In this document: piece after piece, positions 25,126 to 34,274 of the stretch
Layout of the letters: the number at the start of each line of letters is the position of its first letter
How positions within the stretch are numbered: position 1 is the first letter of the stretch
Program-made: the position numbers and the translations under genes
From: G963665405 sp963665405
Lineage (GTDB): Bacteria > Chloroflexota > Dehalococcoidia > Lucifugimonadales > G963665405
NCBI GenBank assembly: GCA_963665405.2
Contig: CAXXUH010000003.1
Coordinates: 186,001 to 250,000 of the forward strand
Reading direction: 5' to 3'
DNA: 64,000 nt
The notes under the pieces: generated by a model
Told to the model about the DNA's origin: nothing
Database searches by the model: none
What the model saw: only the letters and a program-made list of their open reading frames with translations

Positions 25126-27153
25126 TTGACCGTGACCGACTCCAAACTCGACGAGCTTTGCATCAACACCATGCGGTTCCTGGCCGTCGACGCCGTGCAG
25201 AAAGCGAACTCGGGCCACCCGGGGACCCCAATGGGCGCCGCCCCGATGGCGTACACCCTCTGGGACAGGTTCCTCAAGCACAATCCGGCGGATCCTCACT
25301 GGCCCGATCGTGACCGCTTCGTCCTCTCGCCGGGGCACGCCTCGGCGATGCTCTACGCGCTCCTCCATCTAACGGGCTACGACCTTCCGCTCGACGAGCT
25401 GAAGAGGTTCCGTCAGTGGGGCAGCAAGACCCCCGGCCACCCCGAGTACGGGCTCACCCCGGGCGTCGAGGCCACGACCGGGCCCCTTGGCCAGGGGTTC
25501 GCCATGGCCGTCGGCATGGCGATGGCCGAGAGGTGGCTGGCGGACCACTACAACCGGCCGGGACATGAGATAGTCGACCACTACACCTACTGCATCGTGT
25601 CGGACGGCGATCTGCAAGAGGGCGTCGCCTCGGAGGCCGCCTCCCTGGCCGGCACTCTCCGGCTCGGAAAGCTGATCTGCCTCTACGACGACAACCAGAT
25701 CTCGATCGAGGGCGACACCGACATCTCGTTCCTGGAGAACGTAGGCCAACGCTTCGAGGCGTATGGCTGGCACGTCATCGGTCCCATCGAAGGTATGGAC
25801 GTCGCATCGGTCGACTCTGCAATACACGAGGCGCGCGAGGACCTCGGCCGGCCGACCATGATCGTAGCCCCTACCGTCATCGGCTTTGGAAGTCCTAATA
25901 AACAGGGAACCGGATCGGCGCACGGCGAGCCGCTGGGCGCCGATGAGATCGAGCTGGCTCGGGAGCGCCTGGCATGGCCGTACGACGAGCCGTTCACCAT
26001 TCCGGAGGAGGCAGGAAAACACCTTCGAAAGGCGCTGGACCGGGGGAAGACGTGGCAGTCGGACTGGCGGGCCGCGATGAGCTCGTATCGGGCCGAGTAT
26101 CCTGCCGAGGCCGCGAGACTCGACGCGGACCTGAGCGGCGAGCTGCCGGAGGGATGGGACAGCTCCCTGGCCGAGCTGTTCAACCCGGATGACAAGCCGG
26201 TGGCCACGAGAGAGGCATCCAGCCGGGTGATGAACACTCTGGCCAAGCGCGTTCACGCGTTCACCGGTGGCTCGGCCGACCTCGCCCCCTCGACAAAGAC
26301 CATACTCAAGGGCCACGGAGACTACGCGTTCGGCGAGTACGGCGGACACAACCTGCACTTCGGAATCCGCGAGCACGCGATGGGCGCCGTTGCGAACGGC
26401 ATGGCCCTTCACCGAGGGATTATCCCCTATACGGCGACCTTCCTGATCTTCTCGGACTACATGAGACCACCGATGCGCCTTGCTGCGCTGATGGGACAGA
26501 GGGTCATCTACCTGTTCACCCACGACTCGATCGGTCTCGGGGAGGACGGCCCGACCCATCAGCCCGTCGAGCAGCTCCTCGCCCTTCGAGCTGTGCCCAA
26601 CCTGGTCGTAATCCGGCCCGCCGACGCCTCCGAGACCGTGGAGGCGTGGAAGGCCGCGATGACCCGGCGTGACGGACCGACCGTCCTAGTGTTCACCCGC
26701 CAGAACCTGCCGGTCCTGGACCGGGGCAGCCTCGCCCCCGCCGAGGGCGTCCAGCGTGGCGGATACGTCCTGAAGCCGGCCCCGGGCAGCCCGGAGGTCA
26801 TACTCATCGGAACGGGATCGGAGGTCCATGTCGCCCTGGACGCCGCCGGCATTCTGGCGGATGCGGGTGTCGGCGCGTCGGTCGTGTCGCTTCCCTCGTG
26901 GGAGCTGTTCGACGCTCAGTCCGCGGAGTACCGGAACAGCGTCTTGCCACCGGCGGTCAGGGCGCGCGTCTCCATAGAGGCCGCGACCCCGCTCGGCTGG
27001 GAGCGGTACATGGGCGGCGAGGGCATCGCGGTAGGAGTTCCGTCGTTCGGGGCGTCGGCGCCGTACCAGACAATCTACGACAACTTCGGACTCACGGCCC
27101 GGCGAGTGGCCGACGACGCTCTCAAGCTGGCGCGACCATGGGACGGGGCATAA
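25126..27153 (+). CDS. tkt: Transketolase
   Basis: Thiamine-diphosphate enzyme of the pentose phosphate pathway that moves two-carbon ketol units between sugar phosphates, 675 aa. Seen: SGHPGTPMGAAPMAYTLW, SPGHASAMLYALLHLTGY, the TPP/Mg motif IVSDGDLQEGVASEAASLAG with LYDDNQISIEG, the second-domain GGSADLAPSTKT, FGIREHAMGAVANGMALH and the C-terminal PSWELFDAQ. The frame opens at TTG 25126, but GTG 25132 lies 6 nt after GGGA and may be the real start. First gene of a plus-strand carbohydrate cluster. Confidence 0.96.
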   Translation: MTVTDSKLDELCINTMRFLAVDAVQKANSGHPGTPMGAAPMAYTLWDRFLKHNPADPHWPDRDRFVLSPGHASAMLYALLHLTGYDLPLDELKRFRQWGSKTPGHPEYGLTPGVEATTGPLGQGFAMAVGMAMAERWLADHYNRPGHEIVDHYTYCIVSDGDLQEGVASEAASLAGTLRLGKLICLYDDNQISIEGDTDISFLENVGQRFEAYGWHVIGPIEGMDVASVDSAIHEAREDLGRPTMIVAPTVIGFGSPNKQGTGSAHGEPLGADEIELARERLAWPYDEPFTIPEEAGKHLRKALDRGKTWQSDWRAAMSSYRAEYPAEAARLDADLSGELPEGWDSSLAELFNPDDKPVATREASSRVMNTLAKRVHAFTGGSADLAPSTKTILKGHGDYAFGEYGGHNLHFGIREHAMGAVANGMALHRGIIPYTATFLIFSDYMRPPMRLAALMGQRVIYLFTHDSIGLGEDGPTHQPVEQLLALRAVPNLVVIRPADASETVEAWKAAMTRRDGPTVLVFTRQNLPVLDRGSLAPAEGVQRGGYVLKPAPGSPEVILIGTGSEVHVALDAAGILADAGVGASVVSLPSWELFDAQSAEYRNSVLPPAVRARVSIEAATPLGWERYMGGEGIAVGVPSFGASAPYQTIYDNFGLTARRVADDALKLARPWDGA

Positions 27154-27203
27154 CGAGGTGCAGGGTATAGGGTTCAGGGCATGGGGTACAGGGGTGCCGG
27201 GGA

Positions 27204-27325
27204 GTGCAGATCCCGACAAGTCGGGATTGTCGGTCCTTCCGCGGAAGGACGAGGGCCTGCCCTGAGCTCCGATTTACCGAGAGTCTCGACATAGTCGGAC
27301 CTGTCGAAGGGGTGTACCTCAGAAT
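27204..27325. repeat. Interspersed repeat, variant with extended second stem-loop
   Basis: GTGCAG, ATCCCGACAAGTCGGGAT, CGGTCCTTCCGCGGAAGGAC, then a GCCTGCCCTGAGCTCCGATT block with TCGACATAGTCGGACCTGTCGA, leading to GGGGTGTACCTCAG. The same extended block is found at 37335-37446 and 52847-52940. Confidence 0.8.
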
Positions 27326-27350
27326 CCCCCCCCCCCCCCCCCCCCCCCCC
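27326..27350. repeat. Homopolymer of 25 C
   Basis: An uninterrupted run of 25 cytosines inside the intergenic repeat cluster between tkt and tal-pgi. Runs this long are rare; it could be a slippage-prone tract or an assembly artefact. Confidence 0.9.
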
Positions 27351-27385
27351 AACGGGGCGGGGCAACGGCTCGGGCACAGCCCCCA

Positions 27386-27577
27386 GGCAGGGTGTATAGA
27401 GGCGAGACCAGGGGAGGTCCCGCAGCCACACGGAGGTGGGACCGGGGAGTGCAGAGGGGCGGAGCCCCTTCGCTGGGAGTCTGAGGGCGTCCCTCAGATC
27501 CTCCCCCCTCTACCCACTGGGTGGGGAACAGCCCGGACGCCGGCAGGGTATATAGAGGCGAGACCAGGGGAGGTCCC
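27386..27577 (+). repeat. Duplicated leader segment upstream of tal-pgi with an internal repeat copy
   Basis: GGCAGGGTGTATAGAGGCGA followed by GACCAGGGGAGGTCC occurs at 27386-27420. It recurs with one change at 27542-27575, where it supplies the ribosome-binding site of tal-pgi. Between the two lies a GTGCAG/AGGGGC/CTGAGGG hairpin repeat copy (27449-27497). The upstream leader copy lacks a start codon (CGCAG instead of CTCATG). Confidence 0.85.
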
Positions 27578-27579
27578 TC

Positions 27580-30318
27580 ATGACCAACGCAATTCAGGAG
27601 CTCCAGAAGCAGGGCCAGTCGGTCTGGTACGACAACATCCGGCGTGGCCTGATCACGTCCGGTGAGCTGGAACGCCTCATCGAGCAGGGCGTGACCGGCC
27701 TGACGGCCAACCCGACGATCTTCGAGAAGGCCATCTCGGGGAGCACCGACTACGATGAGGCGCTGCTCGAGCTAGCCCGGACCCCGATGTCCGCGATGGA
27801 CACCTACGAGGCTCTGGCGATCGACGACATCGGCAACGTGGCCGACCTCCTGCGCCCCGTCTACGACAGGACGCGCGGAGCCGACGGCTATGCGAGCCTG
27901 GAGGTGAGCCCGGCGCTCGCGTTCGACTCCGACGGAACGGTCGCCGAGGCCGAGCGTCTGTTCGCCACTCTGGGGCGCCCGAACGTGATGATCAAGGTGC
28001 CTGCGACGCCGGAAGGCGTGCCCGCGATCCGGCGCCTGATCGGAGAAGGGATAAACGTCAACGTCACCCTCATCTTCTCGCTGGAGGCGTACGAGCAGGT
28101 CAGGGAAGCCTACGTAAACGGCCTGGAGGACCTGAGCCGGTCCGGCGGAGACCTGAGCAAGGTGGCGTCGGTCGCGTCGTTCTTCGTCAGCCGGGTCGAT
28201 ACGATGGTCGACACGCAGCTCGGGGAGCGGGCCGGACCGGACGGGCGTCTCTCAGACCTGCAGGGCAAGGCGGCCGCCGCGAACGCGAAGGTCGCCTACC
28301 AGGCCTTCAGGGGGACGTTCGGCAGCGAGCGCTTCGCCTCGCTCTCCACGAATGGCGCCAGGGTCCAGCGTCCGCTGTGGGCGAGCACCGGCACCAAGAA
28401 CCCGGCCTACAGCGACGTCCTCTACATCGAATCGCTGGTCGGCCCCGACACCGTCAACACGATGCCTCCCGCCACGATGACCGCCTTCCTGGAGCACGGC
28501 CGCGCGGCTCCGACGTTGGAAGATGGCCTCCAGGAGGCGTCCGACCATCTCGAAGCTCTGTCCGACGCCGGAATCAGCATGGACGGCGTGACCTCGAAGC
28601 TTCTGGCCGACGGGGTCAAGTCGTTTGCCGACTCGTTCGACCGGCTCCTGGCCAACGTCGAGGAAAAGACCGAGCGTCTGCGGGCTCGCGGACTCGGCTT
28701 CGCCATCTCGGGAAACGCGGAGGCCGCACGACGCGTAGACGAGGCCCTGGACGAGATCGACCGGGACGAGACGGTCTCCCGCATCTGGCGGAGGGACCAC
28801 ACCGTCTGGAAACCCGCCCCGGCCGAGATCATAGATCGGCTTGGCTGGCTCTCGATCGCCGACGCCATGCGCGAGCAGGTCCCCGACCTCCAGGCCTTCG
28901 CCGAGGAGATCAGGAAGGCCGGCACCCGTCACGTCGTGCTCCTAGGCATGGGAGGGAGCTCCCTCGGCCCAGAGGTGCTCCGCCAGGTCTTCGGCAGCGC
29001 TGCCGGATTCCCCGAGCTTCTCGTCCTCGACTCCACGATTCCGGCCCGTGTCCAGCAGGTCACAAGCCAGATCGATCCGGCGCGAACCCTGTTCCTCGTC
29101 TCTTCCAAGTCCGGTGGCACCGTCGAGCCCCTTGCGCTCTACAAACACTTCCGAAGCATCGTCGGCAGCGCCGTCGGCGAGGATGACGCGGGCCGCCACT
29201 TCGTCGCCGTCACCGATCCCGGAACCCCGCTCGGGCGTATGGCGGGCGATGACGGCTTCCGACGAACCTTCCTGAACGCTCCCGACATCGGAGGCCGCTA
29301 CTCGGTCCTCTCCTACTTCGGGCTGGTCCCGGCGGCTCTGATGGGCATAGACATCGCCGCACTCCTCGACCGGGCCGTCCGGATGAAGGAGGCGTGCCGG
29401 GACCGTGCGCCGGCCGGCGAGAATCCGGGTGCGTGGCTCGGAGCCGCCATGGGAGCACTCGCCAGAGAGGGGAAGGACAAGCTGACACTGGTGACCTCGC
29501 CGTCGCTGGCGGCCTTCGGACTCTGGGTCGAGCAGCTCATAGCGGAGAGCACGGGCAAGGAGGGCGGTGGAATCGTGCCCGTGGCCGGCGAGCCGCTGGG
29601 TCCCCCGAACCACTACGGCGACGACCGGTTCTTCGTATACATGAGACTCGACGGCGACGACCACGCCCCGGTCGACGCCTCGGTCCAGGAGCTGGAATTC
29701 TCGGGCCACCCGGTTCTGCGGCTCGACCTTCGAGACCGTGCCGACCTCGGATCCCAGTTCTTCCTCTGGGAGTTCGCGACGGCGGTCGCGGGGGCTCTCC
29801 TCGGCATCAACCCGTTCGACCAGCCCGACGTCGAGCAGGCGAAGGTCCTGGCGCGGAGGTCTCTGGAGCAGTCCCGATCATCGGGCGGCCCCCAGGATGC
29901 GGAGCCCGCCATGACCGTCCGCGAGCTTATCGGCCGGGCCAAGCCGGGCTCCTACCTGGCGATCATGCCCTACCTGATGCAGACGCCGGAGCTGGACCAG
30001 TCCCTGACCAGGCTTCGAGCCCAGATGATGAAGCGGCACCGGACCGCTACGACGGTCGGGTACGGCCCCCGGTTTCTCCACTCGACGGGCCAGCTCCACA
30101 AGGGCGGTCCGGACAGTGGCCTCTTCCTCCAGATCACCGAGGACCGCGACGGAGACGTGGCTATCCCAGGCGAGTCTTACAGCTTCGGAGTCCTGGCCGA
30201 CTCTCAGGCCCAGGGCGACCTCGAGGCGCTGCAAGGCAACGGCCGGCCCGTCGCACGCCTTCAGGTCAAGGCAGCCGACGCTTCCCGCATCACCGGCCTG
30301 ATCGACGAGATGAGCTGA
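27580..30318 (+). CDS. Bifunctional transaldolase / glucose-6-phosphate isomerase
   Basis: A 912-aa fusion enzyme. Residues 1 to about 365 are transaldolase: GLITSGELERLIEQGVTG, TANPTIFEKAI, ALEVSPALAFD-type strand (YASLEVSPALA), catalytic Lys in PNVMIKVPATPEG and LWASTGTKNPAYSDVLY. Residues about 430-912 are glucose-6-phosphate isomerase: HVVLLGMGGSSLGPEVLR, LFLVSSKSGGTVEPLALY, GGRYSVLSYFGLVPAAL, and the GFN/HSTGQLHKGGP segment near the end. It links the non-oxidative pentose phosphate branch to glycolysis. GGGGAGG lies 7 nt before the ATG. Such Tal-Pgi fusions are known in several bacterial lineages. Confidence 0.96.
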   Translation: MTNAIQELQKQGQSVWYDNIRRGLITSGELERLIEQGVTGLTANPTIFEKAISGSTDYDEALLELARTPMSAMDTYEALAIDDIGNVADLLRPVYDRTRGADGYASLEVSPALAFDSDGTVAEAERLFATLGRPNVMIKVPATPEGVPAIRRLIGEGINVNVTLIFSLEAYEQVREAYVNGLEDLSRSGGDLSKVASVASFFVSRVDTMVDTQLGERAGPDGRLSDLQGKAAAANAKVAYQAFRGTFGSERFASLSTNGARVQRPLWASTGTKNPAYSDVLYIESLVGPDTVNTMPPATMTAFLEHGRAAPTLEDGLQEASDHLEALSDAGISMDGVTSKLLADGVKSFADSFDRLLANVEEKTERLRARGLGFAISGNAEAARRVDEALDEIDRDETVSRIWRRDHTVWKPAPAEIIDRLGWLSIADAMREQVPDLQAFAEEIRKAGTRHVVLLGMGGSSLGPEVLRQVFGSAAGFPELLVLDSTIPARVQQVTSQIDPARTLFLVSSKSGGTVEPLALYKHFRSIVGSAVGEDDAGRHFVAVTDPGTPLGRMAGDDGFRRTFLNAPDIGGRYSVLSYFGLVPAALMGIDIAALLDRAVRMKEACRDRAPAGENPGAWLGAAMGALAREGKDKLTLVTSPSLAAFGLWVEQLIAESTGKEGGGIVPVAGEPLGPPNHYGDDRFFVYMRLDGDDHAPVDASVQELEFSGHPVLRLDLRDRADLGSQFFLWEFATAVAGALLGINPFDQPDVEQAKVLARRSLEQSRSSGGPQDAEPAMTVRELIGRAKPGSYLAIMPYLMQTPELDQSLTRLRAQMMKRHRTATTVGYGPRFLHSTGQLHKGGPDSGLFLQITEDRDGDVAIPGESYSFGVLADSQAQGDLEALQGNGRPVARLQVKAADASRITGLIDEMS

Positions 30319-30364
30319 CGGGTGGGACTAGCACCGCGGTTCCTCCCGAAGGAAGGACGCAGCC

Positions 30365-31114
30365 GTGATCAGAGCGATCATGTTCGACCTCGACGGCACC
30401 CTGGTGCAGTCGGAACGGCTCAAGGCCCTGTCCTACGCGATCGCGGTTCAGAGAATCCGAGGACTCGCCGAGCCCGAGCCTAGGGCCATCGATGCCTATC
30501 GAGAGATCGTCGGAGCCTCTCGGGAGATCGCGTCCCGCCACGTCATGAGCAGCCTCGACCTGGAGGAGGAGCTACGCGCCCTGATGGACGAGCACGGCGC
30601 CTCGGACCCCGTCGATGTTCTGACGACTATGCGCAAGACGATCTACGACGCCATGGTCGGCGATCCTCAGGTCATTAGAGACAATCAGTGGCCTCATACG
30701 GTCGGCCTGCTCCGCGTTGCCCGGGAGACCTACTGCCGGACCGGCCTGGCTACCATGTCGGCCCGTCCCGAGGTCCTCCACGTCCTGCGGTCTCTGGACC
30801 TGGAGGATACGCTCGATCTCATACTCACCCGAGAAGACGTCGAAAAGCCCAAGCCGGACCCCGAGATCTACCTCCTGGCGGCCGAGAGGCTCGAGGTGCC
30901 CGCCGAGGAGTGCCTGGTACTCGAGGACTCTCCCAACGGCGTCCGGTCCGGGCTTGCCGCGGGTATGAACGTCGTCGCGGTCGCCACCCCGTTTACCACG
31001 GCGGCGCTACACACGACGCAGGTGGTCGAGGACGCCTGGATCGTCCACGAGCCCGAGCAGCTGCTGGACGTGGTCAGAGAGCGGATCGACGAGCACAATC
31101 GAATCGCCCACTAG
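30365..31114 (+). CDS. HAD-superfamily phosphatase (beta-phosphoglucomutase-like)
   Basis: A 249-aa HAD subfamily IA hydrolase. Motif I MFDLDGTLVQSERLKA with nucleophile Asp at about residue 8, motif II equivalent in RTGLATMSARPEV, motif III Lys in VEKPKPDPEIYLLAAE, motif IV LVLEDSPNGVRSGLAAGMNV. The all-helical cap lies between motifs I and II. A sugar-phosphate substrate is likely from the neighbourhood but not proven. GTG-start alternatives were considered; the frame opens at GTG 30365 after AAGGAAGGACGCAGCC. It sits 46 nt after tal-pgi, and its stop lies at the head of a repeat element. Confidence 0.88.
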   Translation: MIRAIMFDLDGTLVQSERLKALSYAIAVQRIRGLAEPEPRAIDAYREIVGASREIASRHVMSSLDLEEELRALMDEHGASDPVDVLTTMRKTIYDAMVGDPQVIRDNQWPHTVGLLRVARETYCRTGLATMSARPEVLHVLRSLDLEDTLDLILTREDVEKPKPDPEIYLLAAERLEVPAEECLVLEDSPNGVRSGLAAGMNVVAVATPFTTAALHTTQVVEDAWIVHEPEQLLDVVRERIDEHNRIAH

Positions 31115-31345
31115 CGGCCAGGAGCCGCCGTCAAAAGAAGAGGACGGGTGTTCAGAGGAGCGAAGGCTCGACCGCCGGGAGTCCAGCAGGATGATGAGAT
31201 TTGGGGTGTTTGGGGGTGTGCAGAGGGGCCAAGCCCCTTTGCCGGGAGTCTGAGGGTGTCCCTCAGAAAACCCTCTCCCCCCAACCCACGGGGTGGGGCA
31301 ACAGTCTGGACGCTGGCACCCTGCCAGGGGTGTACCTCGGCGGAA
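31113..31345. repeat. Interspersed hairpin repeat, composite copy
   Basis: The head hairpin GCGGCCaggAGCCGC overlaps the HAD gene's stop region. Then come AAGAAGAGGACGGG, the CAGCAGGATGATGAGATTTG restart, GTGCAG, stem AGGGGCcaaGCCCCT, CTGAGGGtgtCCCTCAG, and a CCCCCAACCCACGGGGTGGGG tail. Confidence 0.82.
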
Positions 31346-31399
31346 ACCGTTTCTCGAGGGTAGTCGGCGGCAGGCAGCGGGCCGACACAGGAGGACAAG

Positions 31400-32338
31400 A
31401 TGGTCACCTCAGACATCGGGTATCGCGCAGACCTCTTCGTGCTGCCGTTCGATCACCGGGGCTCGTTCGAGTCGGGACTGCTCGGCATCCAGGGCCGTCA
31501 GGCCGAACCGCACGAGGTGGCCAATCTCGCGGCGTACAAACGCATCATCTTCGACGCGTTCCTGCGGGCCGTGGACTCCGGCGTACCCTCCGACAGGGCA
31601 GCGATACTGGTCGACCAGAAGTACGGGCACGAGCTTCTCGCGGACGCCAAGAAGCGGGGGCTCGCGACCTGTGTCGCGGTGGAGAAGAGCGGCCGGCCGG
31701 ACTTCGACTTCGAATACGGCGACGACTTCAGACGGCGCCTCGACGAGGCCGGCCCGACGTTCGCCAAGGTCCTGGTTCGCTACAACCCCGGTGGCGACCA
31801 GGGCGTCAACGAGATTCAGCGACGGCGTCTGAAAGTGCTCTCCGATTACTCGCGTTCGGCGGGATACAAATTCATGTTCGAGCTACTCGTCCCGGCGACC
31901 GAGGGCCAGCTCGAAAAGACCGGCCGGGACGTACATGCCTACGATCTGAGTATCCGCCCGGAGCTTACCGTCCGCGCCCTGGCAGAGGTCCAGGATGCGG
32001 GGATCGAGCCGGACGTCTGGAAGCTCGAAGGAACGGAGGACGCCGAGGCGGCTCGTTCCGTCGTCGCGGCAGCACGGGCCGGTGGAAGAGACGGCGTGGG
32101 CATCATCGTGCTGGGTAGAGGGGAGGACGACGAGCGCGTCGGCAGGTGGCTGACGGTGGGAGCGCAGACCGGCGGGGTCATCGGCTTCGCGGTGGGACGT
32201 ACCGTCTTCTGGCAGGCGCTGGTCGACCATAAGGACGGCACCATATCCCGCGACGAGGCGGTGACCCGGATCGCAGACCGCTATCGGGGGCTCTACCGTC
32301 TCTTCACCGGGGCGCGGGCGGCGGCAGCCAGGACCTGA
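31400..32338 (+). CDS. DUF2090 family protein (IolC C-terminal-domain-like aldolase fold)
   Basis: A 312-aa single-domain DUF2090 protein, related to the C-terminal domain of bacterial IolC and to class I-type sugar-phosphate aldolases. Characteristic segments: LFVLPFDHRGSFESGLLG, ILVDQKYGHELLADA, VEKSGRPDFDFEYGDDF, AKVLVRYNPGGD, FMFELLVPATEGQLE, RPELTVRALAEVQDAGIEPD, VWKLEGTEDAEAA and IGFAVGRTVFWQAL. An aldolase-like reaction on a phosphorylated sugar acid would fit the cluster but is inferred. GGAGGACAAG precedes the ATG. Confidence 0.85.
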   Translation: MVTSDIGYRADLFVLPFDHRGSFESGLLGIQGRQAEPHEVANLAAYKRIIFDAFLRAVDSGVPSDRAAILVDQKYGHELLADAKKRGLATCVAVEKSGRPDFDFEYGDDFRRRLDEAGPTFAKVLVRYNPGGDQGVNEIQRRRLKVLSDYSRSAGYKFMFELLVPATEGQLEKTGRDVHAYDLSIRPELTVRALAEVQDAGIEPDVWKLEGTEDAEAARSVVAAARAGGRDGVGIIVLGRGEDDERVGRWLTVGAQTGGVIGFAVGRTVFWQALVDHKDGTISRDEAVTRIADRYRGLYRLFTGARAAAART

Positions 32339-32343
32339 TCGAC

Positions 32344-32414
32344 GAGGGGAGTGCAGATCCCGACTTGTCGGGATCTGCGGGAGTCTGAGGGTGTCCCTCA
32401 GAAACCGATTTCCC
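32344..32414. repeat. Interspersed hairpin repeat, ATCCCGA-stem type, cut by IS
   Basis: GTGCAG with CAGATCCCGActtgTCGGGATCTG (10-bp stem), then GGGAGTCTGAGGGTGTCCCTCAG and GAAACCGATTTCCC. It ends at the target duplication of the IS1380-family element, whose other side begins directly with another repeat copy. Confidence 0.85.
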
Positions 32415-32419
32415 TTTAG

Positions 32420-34131
32420 CCCGAATCCACCGAAGGTATGACGTTGCAGCAGCAGAATGGGTGATGAGGGGCAAAGGGAGGCGATGGTCCGGGCACGATT
32501 CGGGTAAATGGGGCCGGTGTCTGTCTTCAGCCGCCGCGGGGAGACCTTGTGACCGTCTGGGGACGTTGGGTAGGGCGAGATGGCGGGGAGAGGACGCGGC
32601 GAGAGGTGCTCGCGGACCGGACTGGCGCGAGTTTGCGGGGACGTTCGGTTGGGCGGATGGCGGGTCAGTTGCGGACGGGCGCCGTCAGGCTGGGAGTGGA
32701 ATCGCTCGCAGCCGTGCCAGGGCGCGACTGAACTGGGTTTCCCAAGGCCAGCGCTGTGGCAGATGCAGGGTGAGGCGGCGTGCCGAGGGGGTGAGCCGTC
32801 CGGCCAGGGAGAAGAACCGTCGCCGAAGGGTCTTGGTGGTCGCGATCTGCTCGCCCAGACCGATCCGCGCCGTCCAGCGGGCCAGGTTGTGGGCCATCAC
32901 CTGTACCGCCAGCCAAGCGCCGTTGGCGGCGAAGCGGCCGGACGGCATGTGGTTCAGACCGACGCCGTACTTGAGGTCTCGAATGGCGTTCTCGATCTCG
33001 GCGTGGCGGCGGTGGTCGGCCTCCAGTTCCAGGGTCTCTCCGTCCCGGTCGGTGATGAAGCCGTGATAGCTGTAGGTGGCGAAGAGGGCCAGTTGGGAAC
33101 CGGGCGTGGGCTTCACCCGCCGGACGATGAGCCGCACCGGTGCGGCGCCGGGCTCAGTCCGGAAGGGGGTGTAGGTGGTCTGCGCCACATCGGCGGCGCC
33201 GTCCATCCAGTAGGGGACCGGCGTCCAGTCTGCATCGGGAATCGCCTCGATCAGGTTCCGCAGGCTTTTGTGCTGGCGGATGGTGATGGAGAAGCGGACA
33301 TCCATCTCACGACAGGCGGCGACGAGAGCGTGGGCGTAGAAGCCGCTGTCGGCCCGCGCCGTAAGTTGCCCGCTGGCCCCGGCACGGCGAACCCGGCTCA
33401 CCGTTTCACGCAGGAAGTGGGCGGCGCCCCGAGCGGTGTTGGCGCGGCCCTCGCGCAGCCGGGACATCAGCACGTCGCCGGTGCCGGCGGCGACGGCCAA
33501 CAGGGGGTGATAGCCCCGCTTGCCGGTATAGCCGTGGTGGCGCGCTCCCTCCTTGGCCAGTCCATAGGTCTCGCAGATGGTCGAGTCCAGGTCGATGGTC
33601 AGGGGCGAGTCGCCGGGTCCGGCCCCAGCGGCCCAGGCCCGGGCCAACAACTGGCGGCTCACGCGGTCGAGTTGACGGACATGCCCCCACCGGAAGCTGC
33701 GCAGGAAGGTCCCCAGGGTGGATGGCGCCTTGACCACGCAGCCTAGAACACCGACCGTCCCACCAGCGCGCAGCGCATCGGCGTCGTCGATGCAGTCGCC
33801 GCCAGCCAGCGCGGAAGCGACCAGCGTCAGCATCTTGTCCCCCGTGTTCGCCCGTCCCGGCGCGCCGCCGAGGTCAAGGTGATGGTCGACGAGTTCTCGC
33901 AGGCCCAGGTGCCGGGCGAGGGTGGCCGGCACGAGCAGGCCGGCATTGGCCACCAGGCGATGGTCGTCAAAGAGGATGCGGATACGGTCGGGTTTGTTCT
34001 GTGGCAGCATCTATTGGGTGCTCCTTGTTTCCGCGCGGGTTTCTGTTCCAAAACCATTATCCCAGATTCAGAGGAGCACCCTCTAGCTTCTTCATGGGCT
34101 GTCCCCAAGGCCGTCATTCGGTGGATTCGGG
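32420..34131 (-). mobile_element. Intact IS1380-family insertion sequence
   Basis: A 1712-bp element with perfect 15-bp terminal inverted repeats CCCGAATCCACCGAA (32420-32434) and TTCGGTGGATTCGGG (34117-34131). The 5-bp direct repeats TTTAG on each side (32415-32419, 34132-34136) fit a target-site duplication. It carries one transposase gene on the minus strand. Intact ends and the exact duplication suggest recent insertion, between two repeat copies within the DUF2090-gnd spacer. Confidence 0.95.
32685..34010 (-). CDS. IS1380-family transposase
   Basis: A 441-aa DDE transposase. Seen: DDHRLVANAGLLVPATLARH at the N-terminus, the first catalytic Asp in LTIDLDSTICETYG followed by HHGYTGKRGYHPLLA, the second in LTARADSGFYAHALVAAC, and the Glu-bearing HRRHAEIENAIRDLKYG of the Y-(2)-R-(3)-E-(6)-K type. 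Full length for the family, with no frameshift. It occupies most of the element and is transcribed against the surrounding carbohydrate genes. Confidence 0.96.
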   Translation of the reverse strand: MLPQNKPDRIRILFDDHRLVANAGLLVPATLARHLGLRELVDHHLDLGGAPGRANTGDKMLTLVASALAGGDCIDDADALRAGGTVGVLGCVVKAPSTLGTFLRSFRWGHVRQLDRVSRQLLARAWAAGAGPGDSPLTIDLDSTICETYGLAKEGARHHGYTGKRGYHPLLAVAAGTGDVLMSRLREGRANTARGAAHFLRETVSRVRRAGASGQLTARADSGFYAHALVAACREMDVRFSITIRQHKSLRNLIEAIPDADWTPVPYWMDGAADVAQTTYTPFRTEPGAAPVRLIVRRVKPTPGSQLALFATYSYHGFITDRDGETLELEADHRRHAEIENAIRDLKYGVGLNHMPSGRFAANGAWLAVQVMAHNLARWTARIGLGEQIATTKTLRRRFFSLAGRLTPSARRLTLHLPQRWPWETQFSRALARLRAIPLPA

Positions 34132-34140
34132 TTTAGGCAA

Positions 34141-34245
34141 AGGGAGTGCAGAGGGCGGAGCCCCTCGCCGGGAGTCTGAGGGTGTCCCTCAGAAATCACT
34201 TTTCCCCTCTTCTTCATGGGGGGTGGGGACATCGCCCAATCTTGC
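34141..34245. repeat. Interspersed hairpin repeat upstream of gnd
   Basis: GTGCAG, AGGGCggaGCCCCT, GCCGGGAGTCTGAGGGTGTC then CCTCAG, and CCCCTCTTCTTCATGGGGGG. It ends about 30 nt before the gnd start, so it would lie in the gnd 5' leader. Confidence 0.85.
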
Positions 34246-34274
34246 TAGAACACGATCCCATCAGGAGGACAAGC

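Noticed and set aside
31201..32118. A 305-aa plus-strand ORF beginning in a repeat and running through the DUF2090 gene
   Set aside because: Arginine-rich, low-complexity product in a non-coding frame; the DUF2090 frame is the real one.
34146..34274. N-terminal extension of 6-phosphogluconate dehydrogenase
   Set aside because: It translates the hairpin repeat; the strong AGGAGGAC and the Rossmann motif begin at ATG 34275.
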